A stretch of 64,000 bases of DNA, from the NCBI GenBank assembly GCA_964420925.1, contig CAYQVB010000043.1:1-64000 (forward strand). Direction: 5' to 3'. Below, one piece after another: positions 8,345 through 18,181 of the stretch (positions are counted from its first letter, which is position 1; each line of letters begins with the position of its first letter). The notes beneath the pieces were generated by a model. It saw only the letters and a program-made list of their open reading frames with translations. It ran no database searches and was not told where the DNA came from. The position numbers were made by a program, and so were the translations under genes. This DNA comes from JAJEAD01 sp964420925. GTDB taxonomy: Bacteria > Pseudomonadota > Gammaproteobacteria > HK1.

Positions 8345-9583
8345 TCACACGAAAGCGGAGAGTCCGGTCTGGGCGCGTCCGAGGATGAGGGCGTGCACGT
8401 CGTGGGTGCCCTCGTAGGTGTTCACCGCTTCGAGGTTGAGGACGTGGCGGATCACGTGGTACTCGTCCGCGACGCCGTTGCCGCCGTGCATGTCCCGTGC
8501 GATCCGGGCAATGTCGAGCGCCTTGCCGCAGTTGTTGCGCTTGAGCAGCGAGACCGCCTCGTGGTGGTCGCGCCCGGCGTCGAAGAGGCGCCCGAGCCGC
8601 AGGCACGCGTGCAGGCCGAGCGCGATCTCGGTCTGCATGTCCGCGAGCTTCTTCTGCACGAGCTGGGTGGCGGCGAGCGGCCGGCCGAACTGGCGACGCT
8701 CGAGGGTGTAGCTTCGTGCGGCGTGCCAGCAGGACTCCGCCGCGCCCATCGCCCCCCAGCAGATCCCGTAGCGGGCGCGCGTCAGGCAGGTGAAGGGGGC
8801 CTTCATGCCTTTCGCCCCAGGGAGCACGTTCTCGGCCGGCACGAACACGTCGTCCATCACGATCTGGCCGGTCGGGGACGCGCGCAGCGAGAACTTGCCT
8901 TCGATCCGGGGCGCGCTCAGGCCCCGCATGCCCTTCTCCAAGAGGAAGCCCCGGATCACGTCCTGCTCGTCCTTCGCCCACACCACGAACACATCGGCGA
9001 AAGGCGCGTGGCTGATCCAGGTCTTGGTCCCGCGGAGGACGAAGCCGCCCTCGACTCCTTTCGCTCGCGTCCTCATCCCCGCGGGATCGGAGCCGGCGTC
9101 GGGTTCGGTGAGCCCGAAGCACCCGAGCAGGGTGCCCTTCGCGAGTCCGGGGAGGTACTTCTGCCGCTGCGCCTCGCTCCCGTAGGTGTGGATGGGGTAC
9201 ATGACCAGGCTCGACTGCACGCTGACGGCCGAGCGGTAGGCGCTGTCGACTCGTTCGATTTCGCGAGCCACGAGACCGTAGCTCACGTAGTTGACTCCCG
9301 CGCAGCCGTAGCCTTCGAGGGTGGAGCCGAGCAGGCCGAGCGCCCCCATTTCGCGCATGATTTCGGGGTCGAAGCGCTCGTGCCGGTGCGCCTCCAGGAT
9401 CCGCGGCATGAGCCGCTCCCGCGCGTAGTCCGCCGTGGTATCCCGGATCAGGCGTTCCGATTCGTCGAGGTCGTCCTCGATGCGGAGCGGATCCTGCCAG
9501 TCGAAGGTGGGGGCGGCGGCCGGGCGCTCCGCTTCCCGGGCCTCGTCGATGCGGCTCACGCGTGGTTCGGGTCGGACCTGCAC
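8345..9583 (-). CDS. Acyl-CoA dehydrogenase, glutaryl-CoA dehydrogenase type
   Basis: FAD-dependent enzyme of 412 residues; the closest recognisable type is glutaryl-CoA dehydrogenase, which oxidises and decarboxylates glutaryl-CoA to crotonyl-CoA in lysine and tryptophan breakdown. The N-terminal FDWQDPL, the FAD/substrate loop GCFGLTEPDAGSDP, and the C-terminal NTYEGTHDVHALILGRA are diagnostic; Glu391 in YEGT is the expected catalytic base. The start is a GTG at 9583 with GAGG upstream. It follows the F420-type oxidoreductase gene by about 50 bases on the same strand. The exact acyl substrate is inferred from family resemblance only. Confidence 0.88.
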   Translation of the reverse strand: MQVRPEPRVSRIDEAREAERPAAAPTFDWQDPLRIEDDLDESERLIRDTTADYARERLMPRILEAHRHERFDPEIMREMGALGLLGSTLEGYGCAGVNYVSYGLVAREIERVDSAYRSAVSVQSSLVMYPIHTYGSEAQRQKYLPGLAKGTLLGCFGLTEPDAGSDPAGMRTRAKGVEGGFVLRGTKTWISHAPFADVFVVWAKDEQDVIRGFLLEKGMRGLSAPRIEGKFSLRASPTGQIVMDDVFVPAENVLPGAKGMKAPFTCLTRARYGICWGAMGAAESCWHAARSYTLERRQFGRPLAATQLVQKKLADMQTEIALGLHACLRLGRLFDAGRDHHEAVSLLKRNNCGKALDIARIARDMHGGNGVADEYHVIRHVLNLEAVNTYEGTHDVHALILGRAQTGLSAFV

Positions 9584-9632
9584 TGTTCGTACCTCGGATC
9601 CATGGGCGTCGGCGCAACAGGGGCGGCAGACT

Positions 9633-10646
9633 TCAGTCCACGGCGCCGAAGCGCTCGCGCAGTCTCGGCAGCACTTCGCGGGCGTAGAGGCGCAGGAATC
9701 GCTCCTGGTCGGGCCCCGGGGCGTGAAACACGAGGTGGGTGAAGCCGAGCTCGATGTAGGGGGCGATCTTTTCGATGTGCTCGTCCGCGTCGGTCGACAC
9801 GATCCAGCGGCTCGCGGCCCGTTCCACCGGGAGCGCGTCGGCGCGCCGCTCCATCTCCACCGGATCCTCGATGCCCATCTTCTCCTCGGGGGAGAGCGCG
9901 AGCGCCGCCCAGTGGCGCGTGTCGTTCATCGCCCGATCCCGGTCGGTGTCGAAAGAGACCTTCATCTCGATCATGCGCTCGATGCCGCCGGCGGCGCGGC
10001 CCGCCTTTTCCATGCCCTGCGCGACGTTGGGAAGCAGGGTCTCGCGGTAGAGCTCGGGAGCCTTGCCGCTGGTGCAGATGAAGCCGTCCGCGACGCGCCC
10101 CGCGAGCCGCGCCGCGGTGGGTCCGGACGCGGCGATGTAGATCGGTACCGGCTGCTCCGGGCGGTCGTAGATGGTCGCGCTCTCGGTGCGGTAGTACTCG
10201 CCCTCGTAGGAGACGCGCTCTTCTCTCCACAGGCGCTGCATCAGCTCGATGGATTCCCGGAGGCGACCGAAGCGTTCCTTGAACTTCGGCCACGTGACGC
10301 CGATCGCGGGCACCTCGTTCAGGGACTCCCCGGTGCCGACGCCGAGCGCGACCCGGCCCGGGTTGAGGGCGCCGATGGTGCCGAGCGCCTGGGCGACGAT
10401 GGAGGGGTGGTAGCGAAAGGTCGGGGTCACCACGCTGGAACCGATGAGGACCCGGGAAGTACGCTCTCCCAGCGCCGCCATCCATGCGAAGGAGTAAGGG
10501 GCGTGCCCTCCGTTATGCCGCCAGGGTTGGAAGTGATCGCTCACCCACACGGAGTCGAAGCCGACTTCCTCGGCGATCACTGAAAACTCGAGCAGCTCTC
10601 TCGCCCCGAACTGTTCTGCGGATGCCTTGTACCCGAGCTTCAGCAT
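9633..10646 (-). CDS. fgd: F420-dependent glucose-6-phosphate dehydrogenase-like oxidoreductase
   Basis: Luciferase-like (LLM) oxidoreductase of 337 residues that closely resembles mycobacterial FGD, which reduces coenzyme F420 with glucose 6-phosphate. Matching stretches include LKLGYKASAEQF, VSDHFQPWRH, GVGTGE, GFICTSGK and HLVFHAPG. Residues equivalent, as I recall them, to the FGD catalytic and F420 contacts (Asp39, His40, Trp44, Glu109) and to the phosphate-binding set (Lys198, Lys259, Arg283) are all present here, at 37, 38, 42, 107, 195, 256 and 280. The ATG at 10646 is preferred over 10655 because AGGAG then has a normal nine-base spacing. The sugar phosphate specificity remains inference. 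Confidence 0.85.
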   Translation of the reverse strand: MLKLGYKASAEQFGARELLEFSVIAEEVGFDSVWVSDHFQPWRHNGGHAPYSFAWMAALGERTSRVLIGSSVVTPTFRYHPSIVAQALGTIGALNPGRVALGVGTGESLNEVPAIGVTWPKFKERFGRLRESIELMQRLWREERVSYEGEYYRTESATIYDRPEQPVPIYIAASGPTAARLAGRVADGFICTSGKAPELYRETLLPNVAQGMEKAGRAAGGIERMIEMKVSFDTDRDRAMNDTRHWAALALSPEEKMGIEDPVEMERRADALPVERAASRWIVSTDADEHIEKIAPYIELGFTHLVFHAPGPDQERFLRLYAREVLPRLRERFGAVD

Positions 10647-10795
10647 CGGCCTCATCTCCTGTTCGCCGCCACTTCGAGTACACGCTCGTCCACGGAGCGC
10701 GGGCGGGAAGGCGCGGGCGCGGACTCGCGGTTTCTAACCGATGGTGCCAAAGTTGTCGAGCGTTCCTTCCCACCCGCTCCGGTCTCCCATAGCGT

Positions 10796-11950
10796 ATGGC
10801 CGCCCTGCCCATCGTGCTCGCCACCCACGAGTTCTTTCCGGTGCACGGAGGCATCGGGGTGTATGTGCGTGAGCTCGCGGCCGCCGCGGCGCGTAACGGC
10901 CATGATGTTCGGGTGCTCGCCCCACGGCATCCGTGCTGGGCGGAAGTGGAGATGCCGATGCGCCTCGAAGGACTGGCGGATGCGCGCTGGGCGGGGGAGA
11001 TCGGTCCCCTCGCGGTGACGCTGTGGCACTTCCTGAAGGAGCGCCGGCGTCTGCGGTGCAGCATGCTGCACATCTGCCAGCAGGGACCGCTGCGCGTCAT
11101 GATGGCCTTGCGCCTCGCGGGTCTGGTCAGGCCGGCTCGCCTGATTGTCACCCTTCACGGTTCGGAGCTGATGCAGCTCTCCGCACGGACGCTCGGAAGA
11201 CGATGGCTCGGCGCGCTCCTCGCTCGGGCGGATCGCATCATGGTGCTTTCCGAGTGGGTGCGCGATGAGTTGGGCGCCCGCTTTCCCCATTTACGGGCGA
11301 AGACCGTGGTGGCGGCGGGTGCGCCCCGTACCTCGCTCGCGGGTTCGAGCATCGCGCCTTCCCGGCCACACGGGCGGCTCGTCATCCTCTGCGTGGGGCG
11401 GATTCACCCCCGCAAGGGGCAGGCCGCGCTGCTGCGCGCCCTTGCCCGAATCGACGGCGAGACTGCGAAGGCACTTCGCGTCGTCGTCGTGGGTCCGGTG
11501 GTCGACCGGGCCTATGCCCGAGAGCTTCACCACATCGCGAAGGACAGTGCCGTGGAAGTTCGATTCGGTGGAGAAGCGGACGACGAGCGCCTCGCCCGCT
11601 ACTACGAGGAGGCGGACATCTTCGCGCTCACCAGCGAAGCGGTCGGCCGCAGCGTCGAGGGCTTCGGGCTCGTGTACCTCGAGGCGTCCGCGAGGGGCCT
11701 GCCGATCCTCGCGCACCGCACCGGCGGGGTGGAGAGCGCGGTGCAGGCGGGGGTTACCGGCTTGCTCGTGGAACCGGGGGACGAGGCGGGGCTCGTCGAT
11801 GCCATCCAGCGCCTCGCTCGAGATGCCGACCTGCGGCGCCGCCTCGGCGAGAACGGGCGGCGATTCGCTTCCGGCTTTTCGTGGGATGCCTGCGTCCGAG
11901 CGACCTATGACGGGTTGGCCGAATCCCCGGGGTCATCGGGCCGGCGGTGA
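10796..11950 (+). CDS. Glycosyltransferase family 4 (GT-B fold)
   Basis: Cytoplasmic or membrane-associated sugar transferase of 384 residues. The N-terminal domain has the acceptor-side glycine loop in FFPVHGGIGVYV, and the C-terminal domain carries VGRIHPRKG and the E-x7-E motif EGFGLVYLE that binds the nucleotide sugar. It probably adds a sugar during surface polysaccharide or glycolipid synthesis. The stop codon overlaps the GTG of the next glycosyltransferase, so the two are translationally coupled. It is divergent from the F420-type gene, with 149 bases between them. Confidence 0.9.
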   Translation: MAALPIVLATHEFFPVHGGIGVYVRELAAAAARNGHDVRVLAPRHPCWAEVEMPMRLEGLADARWAGEIGPLAVTLWHFLKERRRLRCSMLHICQQGPLRVMMALRLAGLVRPARLIVTLHGSELMQLSARTLGRRWLGALLARADRIMVLSEWVRDELGARFPHLRAKTVVAAGAPRTSLAGSSIAPSRPHGRLVILCVGRIHPRKGQAALLRALARIDGETAKALRVVVVGPVVDRAYARELHHIAKDSAVEVRFGGEADDERLARYYEEADIFALTSEAVGRSVEGFGLVYLEASARGLPILAHRTGGVESAVQAGVTGLLVEPGDEAGLVDAIQRLARDADLRRRLGENGRRFASGFSWDACVRATYDGLAESPGSSGRR

Positions 11951-13149
11951 AGGTCGCCTACTTCGTCGAGTGGTTTCCGAAGCTCTCGGAGACCTTCATC
12001 CAGCGCGAGATCGAAGGACTCGTCGAGCACGGCATCGAGGTCGAGGTGTTTCCCTATGCGGTGATGCCGCGCCGGCGAACGAGCTTCTTGTTCCCGGTGT
12101 GCTACGAAGGCGGCGCCCGAATCCTGTGCCTGCCGGGAGATCTGGCTCGCGAGCTCCGCCTTCACCGGGGGCTGGGTCGCGAGGCGCTGCGACTGCTCGG
12201 AGCGCACGTCGCGATGCGCCCGGAGAGCTGGTACATGACGGTGATGGGAGTCCTCACCGCGCTCCGCCATGCCGAGCAGGTGCGCACGGGCGGCTACCGG
12301 CTCCTCCATGCGGCCTGGGCGCACGGCCCGGCGACCGCCGCCGCCGTCCTCAGCCGCCTGACCGGCATTCCCTTCAGCATCGCCGGCCACGCCCGCGACA
12401 TCTACCGGCACCGCGGTGACGCCTTTCTCGAGGAGAAGCTGCGCGCCGCCCGTTTCGTCCACACCACCACCCGCGCCAATGTTGCGTATCTGTCCACCCG
12501 TGGTGCGCGCGAGGACGCCATCGTGCTCGCACGCCGCGGGCTTTCCTGTCTGCCCGATACCGTGGACCATCGGCCGAACGCCGACGTGGTGCGCCTGCTC
12601 TCGGTCGGGCGCTTCGTTCCCAAGAAGGGACATCACTTGCAGATCGAGGCCTGCCGGAGGCTCGCGCGTCGCGGCGTCGACTTCCGGCTGCGCATCGTGG
12701 GCGGTGGCCGCTTGCGTCGACGCATCGCGGCCCAACGCGACCGCACGGGTCTCGGATCGGCGATCGAGCTCTGCGGTCCCCTCCCGCAGGAGGCGGTGCA
12801 GGAGATGTACCGTTGGGCGGACCTCGTCATTCACAGCGGCGTCGTCGACAGGAGCGGCGACCGCGACGGCCTGCCGAACGTGGTCCCCGAGGCGATGAGC
12901 CATGCCCTCGCAGTGATCGTGCCCGGCAGCCCCGGGGTGAGCGAGGCGGTGGAGCATGAAGTCAGCGGCCTGCACTTCGAACCGGGCGATCCCGGTTCGC
13001 TTGCCGATGCGATCGAACGACTTGCCCGCGACGACGCGCTGCGTCTCCGCCTCGGGAGGCACGCTCGGGCCTGGGTCGAAGAGTGTTTCGACCTCTCCCG
13101 CAACACCGCGGTGCTCGCGGGTGCGATGCGAAGGGCGGCGTCGAGCTGA
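11947..13149 (+). CDS. Glycosyltransferase family 4, WcaL-like
   Basis: GT-B glycosyltransferase of 400 residues. It begins MKVAYFVEWFPKLSETFIQ, the pattern of colanic-acid WcaL-type enzymes, and contains SVGRFVPKKGHH and the donor-binding region DGLPNVVPEAM. The start is GTG at 11947, sharing GTGA with the previous stop. With its neighbour it forms a two-gene polysaccharide module; no export, polymerase or flippase gene is present in the window, so the product is unknown. Confidence 0.9.
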   Translation: MKVAYFVEWFPKLSETFIQREIEGLVEHGIEVEVFPYAVMPRRRTSFLFPVCYEGGARILCLPGDLARELRLHRGLGREALRLLGAHVAMRPESWYMTVMGVLTALRHAEQVRTGGYRLLHAAWAHGPATAAAVLSRLTGIPFSIAGHARDIYRHRGDAFLEEKLRAARFVHTTTRANVAYLSTRGAREDAIVLARRGLSCLPDTVDHRPNADVVRLLSVGRFVPKKGHHLQIEACRRLARRGVDFRLRIVGGGRLRRRIAAQRDRTGLGSAIELCGPLPQEAVQEMYRWADLVIHSGVVDRSGDRDGLPNVVPEAMSHALAVIVPGSPGVSEAVEHEVSGLHFEPGDPGSLADAIERLARDDALRLRLGRHARAWVEECFDLSRNTAVLAGAMRRAASS

Positions 13150-13161
13150 AGAGGTGGGTGC

Positions 13162-13500
13162 TCAGTCGTGCTCGCCGTGGGGCCGTTCCGTTCCGCAGCT
13201 CCAGCAATCGGTGAACTGGCCCTCGATGGTCTCCCCGCAGCGCGGGCAGCGCCACTCGTGTCGGGGAAGGGACTGGTCCTCCAGGTAGGCCTGCACCAGT
13301 TCCTGCGCCCTCTCGAACTGGAGGTCCTCCTGCACCCACAGCTCCGGCCAGACTTCGATGGGAGGCAGCTCGCCCGCGCCGCCGATGAGGTGCTCGTTGC
13401 GCACCAGGCAGCGGACGTGGTTGTTTTCGAGCACCTGCCGCAGGTGCCCGACCAGCATGAAGTCGTCCGAGCTGTAGACTTTTCGCATCGGAGCCGGCAT
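13162..13500 (-). CDS. DUF2007-type protein with C-terminal zinc ribbon
   Basis: Small protein of 112 residues. The N-terminal half (MRKVYSSDDFMLVGHLRQVL, then NEHLIGGAGELPPIEVWPELWV) is the DUF2007 putative signal-transducing domain, of unknown function. The last 30 residues hold two CxxC pairs, CPRCG and CWSCG, consistent with one zinc ribbon. A second possible ATG lies four codons in (13488). It converges on the glycosyltransferase operon with a 12-base gap. Confidence 0.8.
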   Translation of the reverse strand: MPAPMRKVYSSDDFMLVGHLRQVLENNHVRCLVRNEHLIGGAGELPPIEVWPELWVQEDLQFERAQELVQAYLEDQSLPRHEWRCPRCGETIEGQFTDCWSCGTERPHGEHD

Positions 13501-13679
13501 CGCTGCTGATGGGAGCGGGAAGGGATTCTACCCCGCCGTCTTCCCGGCACGCCCAGTGTTCAGTTGAAGGGCAAGGCTACCTGCCCGCTTCCTGGCGGTT
13601 GGGCCTGCACGGGCACGCTCCTGGCCGATGGATGCCCGTCCCCACTTTCCGGGGAATGACGGAAAGTGCCACCGCCGGC

Positions 13680-13699
13680 ATTCCCGCGCAGGCGGGAAT
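13680..13699. repeat. REP-like hairpin (family A)
   Basis: ATTCCCGC at 13680-13687 and GCGGGAAT at 13692-13699 form an eight-base stem with a four-base loop. The right flank TCGACCGATCACGG is also found beside the repeat near 5750. The left flank from about 13636 contains a second short palindrome (ACTTTCCGGGGAATGACGGAAAGT). The whole gap 13501-13779 appears to be repeat sequence without a gene. Confidence 0.65.
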
Positions 13700-13779
13700 C
13701 CATCGATTCGACCGATCACGGATGCCGGCACGATCGACTCCGGGATGCTCGGCCGTCTCTATGGGTGGATAATCACCGC

Positions 13780-14430
13780 GTGGCCAGATCACGAAAGGAC
13801 GATCACGTCAGCCGGCTTCCGGGAAGAAAGTTTCCCGCGGTGATTCCGCGCGCGGTGCGGGTGCCCCGAGGCAAGGTCGAGTGGGTGATCACCTTTCTCG
13901 AGATGACCCGTCCGCCCGGTCGTCCCGCCCTGCATCGCAGCGACAAGCTGATCCTGCTGCGAGCGGAGCGCCCGACGGTGTCCTTCTATCGCTATCTCTA
14001 CAACACGGTGGGCGAACAGTGGTTGTGGCACGAGCGCAGGCGGTGGAGTGACGAAGAGTTGAGCGCCGTGATCTGCAATCCCAAGGTCGAGATCTACGTC
14101 CTCTATGTCGCGGGGGTGCCGGTCGGTTTCGCGGAACTCGACCGGCGCCGGAAGGACGAGGTGGAGCTCGTTCATCTCGGAATGATTCCGGAGTACGCCG
14201 GGCGGGGTCTCGGTACCTACCTGCTCGGCTGGGCGGTCGATCAGGCGTGGTCGAAGCGTATCCGGCGCCTGTGGGTGCGCACTTCCAACCACGACCATCC
14301 CAAGGCCCTCCCGACCTTTCAGAAGGCCGGATTCGAACCCTACGATCAGCAAGCGTCCTTCATCGACGATCCGCGCCGCAAGGGAGCCATGCCGCCGGGC
14401 CAGGAGTTTCCTCGCAAGTCGAGAGGTTGA
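13780..14430 (+). CDS. GNAT family N-acetyltransferase
   Basis: Acetyl-CoA-dependent acetyltransferase of about 216 residues. The acetyl-CoA-binding motif A is visible in LGMIPEYAGRGLGTYLL, followed by the beta-bulge region RRLWVRTSNHDHPKALP. The N-terminal LEMTRPPGRP and SFYRYLYNTVGEQWLWHERR mark a conserved proteobacterial subgroup whose substrate is not known to me. No ATG exists near the expected start; the GTG at 13780 (VARSRKDD) is my choice, and a GTG at 13765 is possible. Confidence 0.85.
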   Translation: MARSRKDDHVSRLPGRKFPAVIPRAVRVPRGKVEWVITFLEMTRPPGRPALHRSDKLILLRAERPTVSFYRYLYNTVGEQWLWHERRRWSDEELSAVICNPKVEIYVLYVAGVPVGFAELDRRRKDEVELVHLGMIPEYAGRGLGTYLLGWAVDQAWSKRIRRLWVRTSNHDHPKALPTFQKAGFEPYDQQASFIDDPRRKGAMPPGQEFPRKSRG

Positions 14431-14557
14431 GCATCGCGGTCGCGGACTCCCGGTTCCCGGCCGAGCCCCGGCCTTTTCGGGTGGGGGTCCGCCCCGGTGC
14501 CACGAGCGCGCGGAGGCTTCCTGCGAGCAAGGGGAGGAACCATCGAGGCCCGCCGCC

Positions 14558-14601
14558 AGATTCGCGTCCGCAGCAGGAAATCGGTGAGATATTGCGGCTA
14601 G
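14558..14601. repeat. Family B repeat, copy 1, abutting a stop codon
   Basis: This 44-base sequence differs from 18182-18225 at only four positions. In both places the repeat ends by overlapping the TAG stop codon of a minus-strand gene (here the glutamate-cysteine-ligase-family gene). The remainder of the gap 14431-14557 is GC-rich with no recognisable gene. Confidence 0.75.
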
Positions 14602-15728
14602 AGCCCGGCCATCGTGTCCTCGATGAGCATGTCCACGACCGCCACCATCGCTTCTCTCGGGCTGGCGCCCGCGGCGAGCGCCGCCTCGTAGGTTTTCATC
14701 TGCCGGTGGGCGCTCGTGCCGCGGGCGAGGATGGTGCGAGCGTGCTCGACCTCGGCGACGCAGTCGAGCTCCTCGGCGGAAGCGCGCACCAGTGCAGTCA
14801 TCTCCTCCAGCAGCTCCGGGTAGGGCACGATCCGGCCCTTGCCGAAGTCGACCAGACCCTCGTCGATGCCGTAGCGCTGGGCCCGCCACCGGTTCTCGCG
14901 GATGAGGAGGGTCGAGTAGCGTCGCCAGCGCTGGTTGTCGATGCGCAGGCGGTACAGCATGTGCAGCCAGCAGCGGTACAGGGCGGCGATGCAGATGCCG
15001 TCCTCGAGCCGGGTGGCGATGTCGCAGATGCGCATCTCGAGGGTAGGGAAGCGCATGCTGGGGCGAATGTCCCACCACAGCTTGGTGCCGTCTTCGATCA
15101 GGCCGGCATTCACCATGATGTCGAGATGGCGACGGAACTCGCCGAAGCTCGCGAAGGTCTCGGGCAGGCCGGTGCGCGGCATCTCGTCCCATACCGCAAT
15201 CCGGTAGGAGCGAAGCCCGGTCGGGGCGCCTTGCCAGAAGGGGGAGGAGGTGGTCAGGGCGAGGAAATGGGGGAGCACGTAGACGACCTGGTTCATGAGG
15301 TCGATACGCGTCTCGTCGTCCTCGATGCCCACGTGGACGTGCATGCCGCAGATCACGAGCCGGCGCACGACCCGCTGCAGATCCGCCTCGATGGTCTCGT
15401 AACGCTCCTTTGCGGTGCGCTTCTGCTCTCCCCATACCGCAAAGGGGTGGGTCGATGCCGCGATGAGTGCGAAGCCGTGCTGCTGCGCTACCTTTGCGAC
15501 CGTCCGGCGCAGATGGGCGAGGTCCTGGCGTGCCTCCGCCATCGAGCTGCAAACCCGGGTGCCGACCTCGATCTGGCACTGGAGAAACTCGGGCGTGACC
15601 TAGCCTTCGAGCAGCGCCTCGCAGTCGGTCATCATCGAGGCGGGCGCCTCGTGAATCAGGTCGCGGGAGACCCGGTCGACGAGCAGGTACTCCTCCTCGA
15701 TGCCGACGGTGAAGCTCGGTGCGTTCAT
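14598..15728 (-). pseudogene. Glutamate-cysteine ligase family 2 (YbdK-like) gene with an in-frame amber codon
   Basis: ATP-dependent carboxylate-amine ligase family; members join glutamate to an amine such as cysteine. From the ATG at 15728 the frame encodes the family N-terminus (TVGIEEEYLLVD), but codon 43 is TAG at 15600-15602. The same frame then continues without a break through LQCQIEVGT and the rest of the 376-codon protein, including GMHVHVG and WWDIRPS. One C-to-T change from CAG would explain it. Translation could restart at the ATG at 15542, giving 314 residues without the EEEY glutamate/ATP-binding strand. It lies 16 bases after aapP, as the last gene of the operon. It could be a real nonsense mutation, a suppressed codon or a sequence error. 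Confidence 0.85.
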
Positions 15729-15744
15729 GCCGGCAAGCGGCCGC

Positions 15745-16536
<792 letters not shown>

Positions 16537-16578
16537 TCTCGAGTCCCCTGCTTTGTCGGTGGTGTGGCCAGGGTGGTT

Positions 16579-16632
16579 CCCGATTCCGGAGGCGCTACGC
16601 GCATCTGCGCCTCATGCGACTTGGGAATCGGG
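16579..16632. repeat. Inverted repeat between aapM and aapP
   Basis: CCCGATTCC at 16579-16587 pairs with GGAATCGGG at 16624-16632, and an inner GGAGGCGC/GCGCCTC pair strengthens the structure. It fills most of the gap between the two transporter genes and may adjust their relative expression or stabilise the upstream message. Confidence 0.6.
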
Positions 16633-16640
16633 TCCGGCCT

Positions 16641-17774
16641 CTATCGTTCGTATCCGGTGTCGAGCTTGCGTTCGAGATAGAGCGAGTAGCGCGACATCCC
16701 GAAACAGCACAGGAAGAAGAAGACCGCGATGAACAGGTACATCTCCCGCGCGAGCCCGGCCCAGGCGGAATCGGCCAGCGACGAGCGGCCGATGCCGAGC
16801 GGGTCCAGCAGGCCGATGATCAGCACCAGGGTGGTGTCCTTGTACAGGCCGATGAAGGTGTTGACGATGCCGGGAATCGAGATCTTCAGAGCCTGCGGCA
16901 AGATGATCAGGCGCTGCGCCTTCCAGTAGGAGAGGCCGAGCGAGTCCGCCGCCTCCACCTGTCCCTTCGGGATCCCCTGCAGTCCGCCCCGCACCACTTC
17001 CGCGATGTAGGCGGAGGAGAAGAGGGTGACCATGATCAGCACCCGCATCAGGAGGTCGAAGGTGGTGCCGGGCGGGAGGAAGTAGTTGAGCATCGTCGAC
17101 GCCACGAAGAGAAGTGCGATCAGCGGCACCCCTCGTATGAACTCGATGAAGAGCACGCACAGCATGCGCAGGACCGGCATGTCGGAGGTGCGTCCGAGCG
17201 CGAGCGCGATGCCGATCGGGAGCGAAAAGGAGATTCCGGTGACGCCGATGACCAGAGTGAGCATGAAGCCGCCGAACTCGTCCGTCCCTACCGGGGGCAG
17301 GCCGAATCCGCCGACCAGCAGCCATCCGGCGAGGAAGGGAAATGCCGCCACGTACCAGAGCCAGTGCCGGCGACCCGGCAGCCTGTCGTAGAGCACGGGC
17401 AGGATCGCGAAGATCAGCATCACGAACGAGAGGTTGACTCGCCAGCGTTCCTCCGCCGGGTAGAAGCCGTAGACGAAGAACTCGAAGCGGCGATTGATGA
17501 ACGCCCAGCAGGCTGCTTCCTCGGCCACTTCCATCTTGTCCCAGCACTCGGTGCGAGACGCCGCGGTCCACACCGACTTGACGAACGCCCACTCCATCAG
17601 CGGGGGGATGGCGGAGTAGAGGAGCCACAGGCCGGCCAGAGTGAGGATGATGTTGAGCGGAGAGGAGAACAGATTCTGGTGCGCCCAGGCGACGACGCCG
17701 GTGGTCCTGACCGGAGGGGGAAGATCCGGGTGGGTGCCGGGTGCGTAGCGTGCCGGGGGAGCGTTGTCTGCCAT
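16641..17774 (-). CDS. aapM: General L-amino-acid ABC transporter permease AapM
   Basis: Inner-membrane permease of 377 residues, long for the family because of an N-terminal membrane segment and a large loop (about residues 60-110) before the main membrane domain, as known for AapM. The conserved permease stretch reads FIEFIRGVPLIALLFVAST, followed by the ATPase-contact loop EAADSLGLSYWKAQRLIILP. The ATG at 17774 is taken; a GTG lies one codon earlier. It pairs with AapQ. The 447-base gap upstream separates it from aapQ and is full of repeats. Confidence 0.95.
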   Translation of the reverse strand: MADNAPPARYAPGTHPDLPPPVRTTGVVAWAHQNLFSSPLNIILTLAGLWLLYSAIPPLMEWAFVKSVWTAASRTECWDKMEVAEEAACWAFINRRFEFFVYGFYPAEERWRVNLSFVMLIFAILPVLYDRLPGRRHWLWYVAAFPFLAGWLLVGGFGLPPVGTDEFGGFMLTLVIGVTGISFSLPIGIALALGRTSDMPVLRMLCVLFIEFIRGVPLIALLFVASTMLNYFLPPGTTFDLLMRVLIMVTLFSSAYIAEVVRGGLQGIPKGQVEAADSLGLSYWKAQRLIILPQALKISIPGIVNTFIGLYKDTTLVLIIGLLDPLGIGRSSLADSAWAGLAREMYLFIAVFFFLCCFGMSRYSLYLERKLDTGYER

Positions 17775-18031
17775 CACGCGTGCTCGCAGGAAGGCCCCTG
17801 CTCATTCTTCGTCATTCCCGCGAAGCCTTCAGCCCTCGCGCAAGCGGGGGTCGGTCTCGCGAAGGCGGAGAACGGAATCCACGAGTCAGGAACGTGTCTC
17901 ATCATTGTGCAAGAGAATGCAGAGACGAGGGGCGAGCCGCGATGTTTCTCCGATTTGCGTAGCGAGGGTGCCAAGATGCCGCGATAGTGGGTCGCACGGA
18001 CCGAGAGACGCTGAAGGGCGAGCCGGAACCA

Positions 18032-18056
18032 GACGAAGCGCCGGTGGCGCTTCGTC
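18032..18056. repeat. Perfect 11-bp hairpin
   Basis: GACGAAGCGCC and GGCGCTTCGTC flank a three-base GGT loop. It lies within the composite element between aapM and aapQ. There is no T-run beside it on either strand, so an intrinsic terminator role is doubtful. Confidence 0.7.
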
Positions 18057-18065
18057 CCGGCGAGC

Positions 18066-18089
18066 GGGCAAGCCAGGGATGGCTTGCCC
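18066..18089. repeat. Perfect 10-bp hairpin
   Basis: GGGCAAGCCA and TGGCTTGCCC flank a four-base GGGA loop, nine bases to the right of the previous hairpin. The tandem arrangement is typical of REP clusters. Confidence 0.7.
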
Positions 18090-18181
18090 CGGCCTGCGAG
18101 CGCAGCAGGGACTGCGTAGCGAAGCAGGTAGCCGACACTACGTCGAAGCGGCTCGAGGGAGTACGGTCCGCTAGCGCGAGC

